Assembly (NCBI GenBank): GCA_008692225.1
Contig: VICG01000009.1
Coordinates: 1,426,001-1,490,000, forward strand
Reading direction: 5' to 3'
Origin: Monilinia fructicola
Lineage: Eukaryota; Ascomycota; Leotiomycetes; Helotiales; Sclerotiniaceae
Length of the DNA stretch: 64,000 nt
Positions 24,213 to 36,065 of this stretch are shown here, piece by piece. Numbering within the stretch: the stretch's first letter is position 1; the number at the start of each line of letters is the position of its first letter. The notes under the pieces were generated by a model. It was not told the origin of the DNA. It did not search any database and saw nothing but the letters and a program-made list of their open reading frames with translations. The translations under genes were made by a program, and so were the position numbers.

Positions 24213-25315
24213 CTAAGGACTTCTCCAAGCCTCGAGAGTCCCATACTCATTCAATTGGGCCTTGGCCAGAATCTCCAGGCGATTTATACTTTCCTCGATT
24301 TGTGACATACGCTGATTGGTCGTGCCGTCAAATATATGTAAATTCATATTGGCGTAAAACTGCCTCCAATACACAGCACAAAACGACTTCTTGAGATGCC
24401 TTCCCAGCGTAACCCAGAGTTCTGCCAATATTTCGTGGTCTTGTCTGCCGAAGCTTTCAACTTCGTTGAGCAGTATCATCTCTGCAAACATATCAGCTCA
24501 CGTAACCATAATATGAAGAGGGAATGATAGAAATACCGAGATGAGCTAGGATCTCCACTAAGATCCTGGTATATTCCTCTTTCTCGACAAGATCCAGCTG
24601 AAATGTTATTACACGAGCAGAATTTCGGAGTTCCTGTTCCCCTTCCAACTCTCCACGAACCTCATTTACAACGCAACGAAATCCTCGGAGCGAATTCCCC
24701 GAGACCAGGCGCTCCTTGAAACCTCCAAATCTCTCATTCAATCTAGATTCCGGGCATTTGTGAAGCATTTGGAGAGCATCAAAAGCATTAACTACAGCCC
24801 AATATAGATCTTTGATTGTGACCAGATCATTAGCGCTGGGCTGGTACGAAATTGTCCGTGAAAGATCCTTCTTCTTGAACAATTCCAACTCTGCCAAGCG
24901 TGTTCGTTTTATTTTTTGGGTATAAACCCATATCTTGGGCTTGGAAATGGACCATACAGCCGCCCATTCTAAGTACTCAAAAATACCATGAATAGAATTC
25001 GACATGACTGGATAATCTCTGGGTTTATTGACGACCGAGTCGATGCAATGAAGAAGTTGTGGTGTATAGTTATGATGATAATCGGGGAAAATCTGAAGGC
25101 TTTGTACCAAAATCTAGATATTAATGCATTTTGCAATGACAACGGTAATTATTAATTCACAGAGGCATTACTCACAAGGAATAATCTTGGTGGCTGTGAA
25201 TAACGAAAAGAAGAAAGAATTCAACGCAAAATGGGAAAGATAGGTAGTTTTTTATTTCAAGCTGTTAGACTCACTTGTGTCTAAACTTTCCATTAAATTG
25301 CAAATGACACATCAT
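24213..25315 (-). CDS. Unidentified protein, four-exon model
   Basis: The main exons are 24537-25099 and 24213-24481, joined by a 55-bp intron (GTATTT...TTTGCAG) that keeps frame to the stop at 24213. Upstream, exons 25275-25315 (ATGATG start) and 25176-25193 join through GTGAGT donors to an acceptor at 25100 and bring the total to exactly 296 codons; this 5' part is less sure, and an acceptor at the nearby CTAG is possible. The product is largely helical with many Leu, Trp, Lys and Glu (for example EYLEWAAVWSISKPKIWVY; ILVEILAHLEMILLNEVESF). No signal peptide, membrane segment or known domain. A decayed relative lies 1 kb downstream, suggesting a small expanding and decaying family, as is common for lineage-specific fungal genes. 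Function unknown. Confidence 0.5.
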
Positions 25316-26414
25316 ACTCGAAGTTCTTAAGCCCCAGTCATCTACATACATTTTGGAATCTCTGGAATTTAGGTCGAGAGATCTTGAGTCAGTATTTGAT
25401 ACGCCCATGAGTCTTGCCATATGACTTCATTGCTTGATTCGCCGTCAGCATTATTAGCATCTAACTTACTCCGGGAGTCCAAGTAACATTTGAATGACTT
25501 CACCAAGAACGAACTCCCCTAGATCGCAGAGGTTTAGATGACCACTTCAAGGACTTTGAAACGAAAAATCTTTCGAATTTCTCAACGGGTACAATGCCGA
25601 AAAGTAGTCTTTGAATATTCGACAAAAACACACCATCAAACGTTCAGAATCCAACCAACAGAACCTCAAAAATTCAACCATCAAAGGATATCAGCACTTA
25701 CATAGGCAGGCAACGATAATATCCAACGGAAACTGACAGCAAGAATCCATCCCGAAAGGAAAAGGGATTATTCGATCATTGGAAGAGAAACAAAATCAGC
25801 CACATGACCCAGGAGCCGAGCGGATATTGCCGAGATAGCCGCATATTCAACCCAGCCGAATGGGCCGAGTACGCTATAACGTCCACTTTGGAGATCATCA
25901 TCCACTCGGATTCTCCTTCCAATGAATATCGATACAAAAAGTCCCTCTAAATTGGAAGATCTCAAAGAGCCACTAGTAGCATCAAAAAGTGTGTACAGAA
26001 GGAAATCACACCACTAACCGCACCAGCAAAATATACCTTAGAAGCTACCATAAAAAATTATCAGTATCAATTATGCGGAAGAAAGCTAAAACAACATGCA
26101 AGAAAGGTAGGTATCTACGCGAAATTGCTCGCACATATCTACTTAAGTAGCCCCCAGGCATTTCTCATGAAAAATTCGTATCTTATCGTATCCTGACCCA
26201 TCCTCATAAGTGCACCAAGTGAACCATATACAAAAGTCCTAACATAACCAAACATCTTCATACATTTCGTTCCGTTCTGTAGGTTCCTTTTTTGATCTCT
26301 CCATCCTCCTTTCATCTTCGACCCCGCCAGCAATCAATAAATAAGCAGAAAATGCCAAGGCTGATTTTTCCAACTCCAAACACCAAGCAATATTACAACT
26401 CGACTACCGAGAAC
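25316..26414. other. Intergenic region
   Basis: Region between the unidentified gene and the 3' end of the b561-like gene. Short frames only; nothing supported. The part next to 26414 is the probable 3' UTR of the b561-like gene. Confidence 0.5.
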
Positions 26415-29064
26415 TTAATTATAATCAACTGTACCAGCCGTTCCTGCACCTATACTCTGTCTCTGCCTCTCCATTCTTCTCCGTTGCCTTCTTTCCCTCG
26501 CATGATCCGTGCCGGAATCTGGACTCATTGCACTCCATGTGCCATGGGTGTCTTCCGACATATTACTCTTTCCTGCATCAAATACACTCCCGCCGGCAAC
26601 ACTTGGATCTAGCTTGCCGGAGCTATGCGGACGACCGGAGCTTTGAGGTCTACCGGAACTTTGTGGTCTTCCAGAATAGTAGCCTGAATCTTTGGGCTTC
26701 CTTGAACCTGCAAATGCAGGATTTGGTGGTGTAAGAGGCCCCATTGGTGGTGGTGGAAGTCCTGCATCTTCAGTATTATCCCTGACCATTGATTCGGCTC
26801 TCCTTTCCGCTCTCCTTTCGGCTTCTCGTCGGTATCTGGATGATATCTCGCCATCACTAAAATCGCTTGTGGAGTCTCTTCGCGAATGTCTTTGACCACT
26901 ACGAGCTCTTCTCGAAGCACGTTCTGCTGCCGCTTCTTGTTCAGTAAGTCGCCTTAGAGTTACATTGCGGTCTTTGTCTCCGTGCATTTTGACCTTGACA
27001 CTGATAGGTGGACTTGCGACGGCGGACCGAGAGTGAGATCTTTGACGTCGACGTTCTTCTTCTGCTGCAAGTCCAGCAGCTCCAGCGACAGCAGCGGCGG
27101 CGGCGGCTTCTCCTTCTTCTCTGCGAATTGATGATTGCCGACGACTTCTACCAGGAGTAGGGGTTATATCACTATCAGAAGGATGGTGGAGGATACCGTG
27201 AGGATCATAGGGCAAGGGAGGCATCGAAACTTTTTCTGTACCAACGTCATTCTGAGAAAGAGGTTTGCCTACGCCAGTCGCAACTGAAGGTGCTGATGCT
27301 CTTGGAGCAGGACGAGGATCGAGTGGACGCGCTGATGCCCTGGGTCCAGGATGGGGATCGACAAGTGATGAAAGTTCAGATGATTCTACAGAATTGCGTC
27401 TGGGATAAGTTCTTGGTGGAAATGCATCGCTTGCTACATGAGACCCTTGATTGATATGTCGAGAAGCCCTCTCTTTCTCATACCTTTCGTCTTCCTCTCG
27501 TTCAAGGCGGTCCATTTCCTTCTTTTCTCTCCGGTCTTTCATTTTCTTGGTGAACCAGCCTATTCCCAAACCAGCCAGAAGCCCATTTCGTAGTCCGTTT
27601 TTTTCTTGTGGTCTTCGAGATGGGCTAACCGTAGTACCAGATCCATAATCGTAAGAATAACTCATAGAATCAAAGCTATGCGCTCGGCCGGCTTGGCTTC
27701 GTACTGGTCGAGGAGTCACGGGAGTCACGGGCCTTGACGTGGTGGGTCGTTTTTCCGCAGCACCAATCGCAGCAGCTGCTGCTGATGGACTCACGGGGCC
27801 AGGCAAGGCGGGCTGGCTTCCTCGACGGTCTTCATAGCGACCTGTTCGCTCGATTGAAACAGTGGAATCACTAAACTCGCTATCATTCCGTCTATGATTT
27901 CTTCGGCCTGGGGTACCGGGAGCAACGGAAGAATATTCATCCTCATGCTTTGTTTGCTTTTGACGACCGAAAAAGCTCTTCGCCAGGGCTCCAGCACCGA
28001 GAATAGCAGCGCCCTTAAATAACGAATCCATAACGCCGTCATTTTCCTTTTTCCTGGCCTCAAATTTCTCTTCATCAACATAACTTACGGATCCGTGCCG
28101 AGAACGTGAGCCACGGCGCGAAGGTATCACTTCTTCCCGAATCCTGCTGTGACTGCGACTCCTGCTTCTACTCCTATTTCGATCTCGATTACTGAGTAAA
28201 GCTGCAGCTCCTGCGCCTGCTAGCAATGGTCCAAGTATGCCGGCCCCGAAGGAACTCTTTCTTCTCTCCCGAATCACCTCGCCATGCCGGCTCCCTTCTC
28301 GTAGTGTCTCTGGGAGATTCTGTAGTGCCCTATATGAAAGAATAAAGTATAGTAATACCAAGAAAGCCATCCAAACAGCGAAAAGTATAAAAAGGTACTT
28401 TGGCGACCCATATAAAGTCAATCCTAGAGGGACTTGTGCAATTGCAAGAAGTGCCGTTGTGCGACCTATCCATTGATGCAAAACCGCTTTTAGTGGAATT
28501 CTCCTCAAAACTCGCTTCTTCTCCCTGTTATGCGTGAACCATCCTGATAGGAATTGTACCCAGATTAAAACATAAATTGCCAGCCCAATTCCGTGATGAG
28601 GATTTGTTAGACTTCGTGCCGGACCAACTGCCATCCACCCAAGAATGAATATAGCTGTTGATAGAAGTACCGCCATGATTTGTAAATATATGTGATATCG
28701 TATCGCATTCCGTATATCCCGGCCATAAAATCTCGCAATAAACACCGCTGCAGGAACTATGAATAGAAAGGTGATAGCAGCTAAAATACCGTGTGCTGTA
28801 ATCAATCCTTTGTATCCAGGCATGGTCGCAAATCGATTTCCCATCCCTACTTCCAGTCAGCTCTCACATTATCTATCGCACTGTTAACAGATTGAATCTT
28901 GGAAACATGCACCCACCATTATATCTCATCGTCTCGAAATTTAACCCCATTAGATTCGGCAACAAGAAATCATTTTTCGTAGCATCCCAAGTTCCATCTC
29001 CAACATACATTGTATTTGATGAATATGTACTGCTCCCTGCGGGAGAGAGATCATCAGTCGCCAT
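26415..29064 (-). CDS. Cytochrome b561-like integral membrane protein with long basic tail
   Basis: Two exons, 28917-29064 and 26415-28846, joined by a 70-bp intron (GTGGGT...GTAG); 859 residues. After a hydrophilic leader of about 57 residues come five to six membrane helices (about residues 60-225). Conserved His residues sit in the b561 pattern: GLITAHGIL, RYHIYLQIM, NPHHGIGLAIYV and LHQWIGRT, which are candidate haem ligands for transmembrane electron transfer. The remaining 630 residues are cytoplasmic-type and disordered: an Arg/Ser dipeptide tract (RNRSRSRSRSHSRIREE), an Ala run, near-repeats around PRASA, and tandem GRPQSSGRP units near the end. Neighbouring fungal members of this family are often annotated only as integral membrane proteins. 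No upstream reductase or DOMON domain is visible. The b561 call rests on the helix and His layout; substrate unknown. Confidence 0.85.
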
Positions 29065-32000
29065 GACGGCGGGCGGATCTGCCGCCTAATGGCAGATAAT
29101 TGCAAAATTCGTATGGTATATCGCGAGAATAAATATCTTGAAGTATTTGATGTTGTAATTGGAAAGAGGAAGAATGTGAATAGATCAAATATCCGTCGCG
29201 AATTTGTAACCCGTCCTTGCAATGTTCTGGCTGTTCTCGTCGTTGTAAAAATGTGCCGCTTATCTTAGTAAACAGTTTTGTCGATAAGTTGTTCGCTAGG
29301 CAACCTTCAATGCGGTGAAGGCTAAATAGGCTGGGATAATAGCAAAGAACATCTAATTTCTTCAATGGTGAAGCTTTTGATAATTCATTAACATTATAGA
29401 TCATATAAACTCATGCCATCATTCAAGAAACCTAGAAGCAAGCATGACAGGTTTCTTGTTCGCGGGGAGATGAGAAAGCAGACAATTTCTAGCTGGTGGC
29501 TGGGTATCTGCAGCTAGCTTTTACAGCATATCCACCATACAACTCAGCAAACACCAATCACAGCATGCTTTTTAGTGCCCGGACAACAAACTGGCTTATG
29601 CAACCATGCTGATGCGTCTTGCCGGGTCTTTGATGGGTCCTGATGGGTCTTGATGGCTTGGTATCACAAGCAATCCTCCAAGAAGAATTTGCCAAACATG
29701 AGCATTGAGTCTAAATCTCCAGATGAGCATACAACCCATCACCTAAAGGGTGAAAAATGCGGAGAAGTTATCCCCAGAAGATTTGTGATACACAAACGTA
29801 CCTGCATCTTGTCGATTTCTTGTTGCACTGAAACTTAGAATAGAAAAGATCATAGGGACCTTTCCCTGTCTTGGATCCATCACTGTTTGAATTTGAAGAG
29901 AAATCATCGTCCATGGATATTGAAGTTCAGTTCTAGTAACCAAACCATTGAAAAGTAGTCGAATTGGTTTTCGAAGCAGTAAGATACTACCCAAATTAGT
30001 TAGATTTCTGTATCAAATGTTGTTTGCAGTCTCAAAGCTTCAAGAATATCCCCAAGGCTCATGTCTAGGAAAACTAGAATGCATGTCCAAGATTATTAAG
30101 TCAGCTTGAACTTTCGAGGCACAATCCATCACCATTTATGAAGCCCTATTTTCCCAGACTCCCGTTATTTCAACGCTTCGCAATTTGTCGGCTCCGGTCC
30201 CCTGCAATCTTTGGAGTTAATCGTTTAATAATTCGTAGATGATTTGTCTCAATTCGCTGTGTTGGGTGTCGTGAGAAGATATATACATCTCAGCACATGT
30301 TTAGTGTATAGTTCTAAAGCAACTCAAAGTCTTCGTAAACTTCTACAATGGTCCAATAATCCAAGATCTCATCTAATAGACTTGACATCGTTTCTGAAAC
30401 TAGTGTCCAGCATATTTCGGACCTTCAAGCAAACCCTATCCATACCAATATCACCTGAGGGGCTCTTCATCACAATTTTGATATAGGAAAATCGACAGCA
30501 TAGCGATAATCAAATGCTCAAATCACCTCCCCCCTCAACTGCCTAGTATCCTCTAACACAATCCAATAGCATATATTATCACTACTGAAAGTGCCTGTTG
30601 ATGACGAAGAAGGACTGCTCCTAGCTTCGTAGGCGCTGCGGGAATCAGTCTTGCTTGCTATTACGTGATCTTTACGGGCGTCTCCTCGCAATTTAGCTCT
30701 TTGTGGTAGTCTTCACAACTTAACGTATCATTAATGTTCATTCCATTGCTGCAGGGAATCTCATGTCAGCCTTTACAATCAGCAAGATGGCGGGTTTTAA
30801 CTATCACCAATATAACCAGATTCATATCTCCCCACTCCGAAACTATGCTGGGGAAAACAGAAGAAAGATGGAGATGTCAGGTCAGACAAAAAGAGAATCT
30901 GAGCTTCAAGGCCGCCTCAAACCTTATGACCCCCCACGTTACCGCTGCAGCCAACCTTGAGGATTTCGTTAAGTGTTAATAGCAACATAGGCCATAACTC
31001 CTCTCCACAGTGCAATCGTCGAACGACAAATAGCCAGAAAGTCAAATGAGCGACTCTCAAAAAGCTGCAGACAAAAAAAAACCTAGCAGTAGCAGTTAGA
31101 TACAATGACCTGGATGTGGATGGAACAGCATTGACGCGCAAACCTCTTGAGTATCATCAAAGGCCCCGTTGAAAAATTTGCACTACGTAATTGCAAAAAA
31201 TCTGGAAGGTATCTGCTCCTATATTTGTGAGATGATCTCTCGAAATCTGAGATAATCTCACTCATCTTTCACGTCCTGAACGAAAACTAATACTTCGGGC
31301 ATCTGAACATTAAATCTAGATGCATTTGATCAGAACAGCAGATTCTAGAGACAGGAACAGGATACCAACTCCAAATCATCGTAGATGCTTCCCAGCCACT
31401 AGCTTGATACTTTCCATGAACGAATTCTCTCGAGGAACACCCGGCAAAAACTTTCGTTTGATAGGAATCTCTTATTTATAGAGACTACAATCTTGGTACC
31501 TCAAACCCAATCCGATCTCATATTCGAGATACTCTGTACAGTTATATCTGCATGTGAAAAGAGGAGCTATTCCCGGATGGTAATGGATCCACTCAAATCG
31601 GCTGCGACTACCTAGTACTTACTACCTTGAGCTATAAACCAGTTCTGGTATTTAGGTCCATTTCCTCTGACCTCAAACACACCTGTTCAGTTGCAGATGT
31701 AAGAGTATGAAATTGAGGGAGCATCCTTTTTAGCACTCTAGATTTCGAGCTGCGCAAGATATATTGCGGTCTGTTGGATTCTCCATATCGGCTCGCTGAT
31801 GTATGCAACATTTAGTGTCTTTCGAGCTTCAACGATGAAGATGACGGTGATGATATTCATCTCGAGGGTTGGTGCACGTTGTTAAGCCGAGGATACCTGA
31901 AATTCTCGCGAGAACATAGTGGATGGTAGTTTTGATTTCTCAAATGGATTTTAAACCCAAGGGATGATTCACTGGAATTCACTAGTGGTATTATGAGTTA

Positions 32001-33292
32001 TTTGAAGTTGCATATAGAGCTGAAGACAACCCGACAGTATTTTTCTTGATACACAGGGAGTGAAGCACACTGAACCAAAAAGTAAAATTTCCGCACTGCC
32101 ACATTGTTGAAAACGGTGAATCCATATCAGGAAATGGTAGAGCATTTCAACAACAATAACATGTCTCAAAATCTAATTTCTGGAAAAGTATATGGATGTC
32201 GCTATTGTAAAACAAGACTGACTTCGTCATGCTGGAGCCCAAGATTTACCGCCCCTCAGAACTAACATCGTCAAGTATAAATCTGCATACATACGTATAC
32301 AGCCAGTGTGAAATATCCCAACAGCAAGCTCTCCTTGCCTTTTTTTCCCAAGCCAGCTCAAGACGTACAACAAGGCCTTGCACATACAACTAGGTCTGAG
32401 ATGGACATCCTTAACTTAGCATCGCATTGGGTTAGACTTACCACTCGGTCTGAAGCGTAGAACTCTCGATCCCAGGTGATAATTTCTACCAAGGGTGCAT
32501 TGAAAATACTAAAGTTCATTGCTCTCTACTATTGGTGCCAAATATTGCTATATAGATGTCTTCTGGTCATAATATTGATATATAACACTTCATATCATCT
32601 CAAAGACACAATCAAGCTAGCTTTCGGTATATAAGCGTCCCCCAACATGTGGAATAGCATTGAGATATATCACGAGTAAAATCCTATCATTCAAGGACGA
32701 GCAGCATGGGATGGTTTTTTGTTCCGTATTCATTCGTACTCATACACTAGGCGGACATCGTGTCCTATCGTAATGCCCCAAGTGATAGCCAAAAAGAAAG
32801 AAGAAGAAAAAGGGAATTTTGAGATATTTTGTAATCAGTAAGTAGTGATAGCAATGGATATTCTGAACATACCTAGGTCAAGCCTGAAACTCAGAAGACA
32901 CTCAAGGGGCTCCAGTGCCATACACGCTAAAACAGCGCTAAGCATGCACGCTAAGAAGAACTAGCGAAGCGCGTCATCCCGCCGCCAAATCGTCTCGACA
33001 ACCAAATGACAAAAAAAAGCCAAGTAAAACAATCAATTGCTCCTAAACACAAACACCCAACATCCAGCATTCAACCTTCGATTGACCAAACGGAACGGAA
33101 CAGAAACCAACCCATCACCTGCCACCTAATTCATTCCGCGCGCATTCAACCCCGCCTCAACACAGCAGATATCGCAACGGTCAAAAATCCCCTCGCCAGC
33201 ACTCCACCACCCCACACTCTGACCCTCACGCTCAATCCCAACCACAAGCACAACCACAACCCCAACCACAACCACAACCACAACCCACCAGC
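29065..33292. other. Gene-poor region
   Basis: 4.2 kb without a supported gene. The minus-strand part 29740-30000 reads as a hydrophobic protein-like segment followed by a GTACGT donor, and could be an exon of a decayed gene, but no second exon fits. Single-copy AT-moderate DNA elsewhere. The last 300 bases (CAAC-rich) are the promoter and 5' region of the Nnf1 gene. Confidence 0.45.
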
Positions 33293-34087
33293 ATGCCCTC
33301 GTGCATCGCCCTCGCCCCTCCACCCCCCGCCCGCCCATCCCCCTAACCCCCGGCCCCCGCGCCAGCCGCCTCCACGACGTCTACGAGAAATCGCTCGCCT
33401 CAGCCCCTGAACACCATCTCGTACCCCGCCTTCTCCTCCTGCTTCCCGACGATCGCGCGCCAAGCGCCCGAGGCGCTCCGCGCCGTGCACGCCCAGATGG
33501 TCTCGCGACTGCGAGAGTTCGCGCACGACGAAGTTCGCGACGATCCTGCGCGAGCGCCGGGTCGTCGAGCGGCTGAACGGCCTGGAGGCCGTGATTGAGG
33601 GGGCGCGGCGCCGGAAGGCGAGGGGCGTGGATGCGGATGTGGATGTGGAGGGGGCGGGGGGCGGGCCGGGCGTCGCGTATGTTTTGCTTTTGCTTTTCTC
33701 TTCTTTTCCTTTCCTTTCCTTTCCATTCCATTCCTCCATCTCCCCCCCCCCCCCCCAAAAAAAAAACTTCCACAAACTAACCCCCCACCCCCGCACCCAG
33801 TCCGCATACGCTCCCCGCGCCGGCCATCCTCGCCGCGCACCTAACGCCCCTCTACACGACGCAGCAATCGCAGCTGAACGCCAAGCTGCAGACGACGCAA
33901 TCGCAAAAACGCCACGCTGGCCGACGAGATCCGGGAGCAGCGGGAGCGGGAGGAGATCGCGAGGCTGCTCCGCGGCGTCGAGCTCGTCGTCGCGGACTTG
34001 GATCGGGCGAACGAAGTCTTGGATCGAGAGGTGGAGGGGCTGGGCCGGCAGGCCTTGGCGGCCGAGGGGGTATTGCGGGATGCTTAG
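33293..34087 (+). CDS. nnf1: Kinetochore protein Nnf1 (MIS12 complex), frame broken three times
   Basis: Read across three single-base excesses, the + strand encodes an Nnf1/PMF1 protein, a subunit of the MIS12/MIND complex that links centromeric chromatin to the outer kinetochore. The N-terminal part has PGPRASRLHDVYEKSLA, then LNTISYPAFSSCFPTIA with EALRAVHAQM, then a coiled-coil with ERRVVERLNGLEAVI. Intron 33677-33800 (GTATGT...CCCAG) follows, then LPAPAILAAHLTPLY and a long coiled-coil ending at TAG 34087. Frame shifts by +1 at CCCC 33404-33407, AA 33531-33532 and AAAAA 33905-33909; removing one base from each restores the family frame. The 5' end is uncertain: the ATG at 33293 is not in the frame of the conserved block. 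The gene is very GC-rich, and its intron holds C15A10. Because Nnf1 is usually essential, sequence error is more likely than decay. Confidence 0.85.
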
Positions 34088-34575
34088 GGAGCGTTGGGGA
34101 TGGAGTGTGCAAGGTTCTCTTGGAATGGAGAGGCGGGCTCGTTGGATTGCATGGGTGGGAAAATTGGAGGCTTGATTGGGTGATTTGGAGTAGAATGGTT
34201 TCACGGCGTTCTCGATGTTCATTGAAGGGGTTGATATGCAGGAGTCAGTCGCCGGGATCTTCACCATCGGATCTAAGATACGGAAGCAAGGAGACATCAA
34301 TGTCATATACTACTATATCGAAGATTCATGCAGTCGCGGACCACACACTACCTAGGTAAAGGTACAAACAAAAGAAAACTCCAGGCCCCAGAAACACCTG
34401 AATTCATATCCCATATTCCAGCCCTGGTATCTATGAAATCTCTCCGCTCTCCATTTTAAACCAAAAGATGTTTATATTTAGACGCCTCTTTGACCAACCA
34501 GCATTATTAACCTCCCAGCACTGGCTAAACCTGCCCGGCAATTCAACAAAAAATACTCCCAGTCTAGTCTATCGT
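34088..34575. other. Short intergenic region between convergent genes
   Basis: 3' flanks of the Nnf1 and PH-domain genes. One TACCTAGGTA at 34349-34358. No gene. Confidence 0.5.
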
Positions 34576-36065
34576 TCAAGCCTTGACCGGCAATCCATTA
34601 TATCCTATCTTCCAAGCCCCGCAATAGTCTTCTCCATAGGCCGGAGGTTCGCATCGTATCAATGAGCCAGTACTCCAATCCACAATCCATTCCTTGCCTT
34701 TCATGATTAAATAATTTGATTTCCGAGGTGAACGACTTGTGAGGACGGCCATGCATCTCCTGGCATATATCATGTCATACTTTGGGGACCATGCGTGTTC
34801 TGGTCGCCATTTACCAGTTTCCGGGCAGAAGGAGTGGGAGGGTTTAGGATTGGGCGTGCGACGCTGAAGAGTGCGGGGTCGACGGGTTCGACCACCGATG
34901 AGACCCATCTCTCGGAGAGCGTCAACGGCGGCTTCTGCTTCGGGTACGCACTCTTCGGGGGTGCGAGGCGTATGGGGTGGGGTTAGCCGTGATATGGATG
35001 GAGTTAGGCGTAGTGTGGAACGGGAAGTTGATGGACGGCTGGTCGCGCTGGTAGCTCTTTCGTCGGGGGGACGATCGCCTGATCAGATTGGGATAATGTG
35101 TGCGGATGAGTTCTTGTTGTTCTCGAATGAGTTCATCGCCGGCATGTACCTCTCTCGCCTCTCTTCTTCGTCGTCTTCGGGAGCGTGGAATGGATTGGTC
35201 ACGAGGAATTTGTCGTTCGTCGAGGGGCATAGAGAGGTCGATGGCTATGAAGAGTGATTGAAGCCAGGTCACAAAGGTTTCGATCTTGACACAAGATAGA
35301 AGGAACTGGTCTGCTTCTGCTCGAACTCGAATGACGTAGCGCTTTCTAGTAAGGATTAGCATTGCTATGGTGATGAATCGTCGAGGTAAGGTAAGCAAGC
35401 ATACTTCACATAGTCCGCAGCAAATCCCAACATCTGCATGCAGTAAATTGTAGCTCGCCAATAAACTGCCCTTCCTCGTACCGGCAGGCAGATCTGGTGT
35501 ACCCTTTCCTTCCCCACGCTCACGACCAAACACACCCGAACCTTTGATCTTGTGGAAGGATAAGAGTGTCCCTTGTAATGTCGCCAATACTCGATACCAA
35601 TTCCTATCCGAGGCCCTGTGTATCGCACCCTGGAGTTCCATCTTCCTCAGAAACACATTTTCCAGACTGATACCAGCAGAATAGCCTGGCAGTTCTTCTC
35701 TTCCTTCATCCTCTCGCGGTTTGAACATTGAAACGATTTGTCATATTTTCGGTTCGAACAGAAGCATCATAGGAAGGGGGTAAATCAAGCAAAGGATCTA
35801 TCATAGACTGTGAATCTGTAGGTTTATCCTCGACGTCCATCTCGGGGTCGTGTTCTTGCTCCAATTCTTCCTCTGGCTCTTCCTCGACTTCCGCTTCCTG
35901 ATCTTGATCCTGATCTTGATCCGAGGCATCATTCTGCTGCTTGTAATAATCATCCATTGAAAGTGCCCTCGAACTTGCGATGGGCGCAATTTGAGGAGCA
36001 ATTGACAATTCGTCCATGATTACATGATTATGATTTCTGAAGAATTCCGAAGTGATTTGACTCAT
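34576..36065 (-). CDS. PH-domain protein, frame broken three times
   Basis: Four frames on the minus strand form one protein of about 475 residues. It starts at ATG 36065, with an acidic Gln/Asp/Glu-rich leader and then PREDEGREELPGYS. A PH domain follows: RKMELQG...NWYRVLATLQGTLLSFHKI, then VGIAADY, an intron at 35346-35404 (GTATGC...ACTAG), and KRYVIRVRAEADQFLLSC with ETFVTWLQSLFIAID. The tail carries RRCMAVLTSRSPRKSNYLIM and KGKEWIVDWSTGSL before the stop at 34576. The frame is shifted by one extra base at AAA 35731-35733, AAA 35422-35424 and GGGGG 34957-34961 (+ strand). The order matches a fungal family of PH proteins thought to bind phosphoinositides; specific role unknown. The same kind of error breaks the convergent Nnf1 gene, so sequence error is the likely cause. 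Confidence 0.82.

Noticed and set aside
33146..34306. 386-codon minus-strand frame in the Nnf1 region
   Set aside because: Low-complexity Arg/Gly/Ala product antisense to a clear Nnf1 coding sequence; long frames on both strands are expected in GC-rich DNA.
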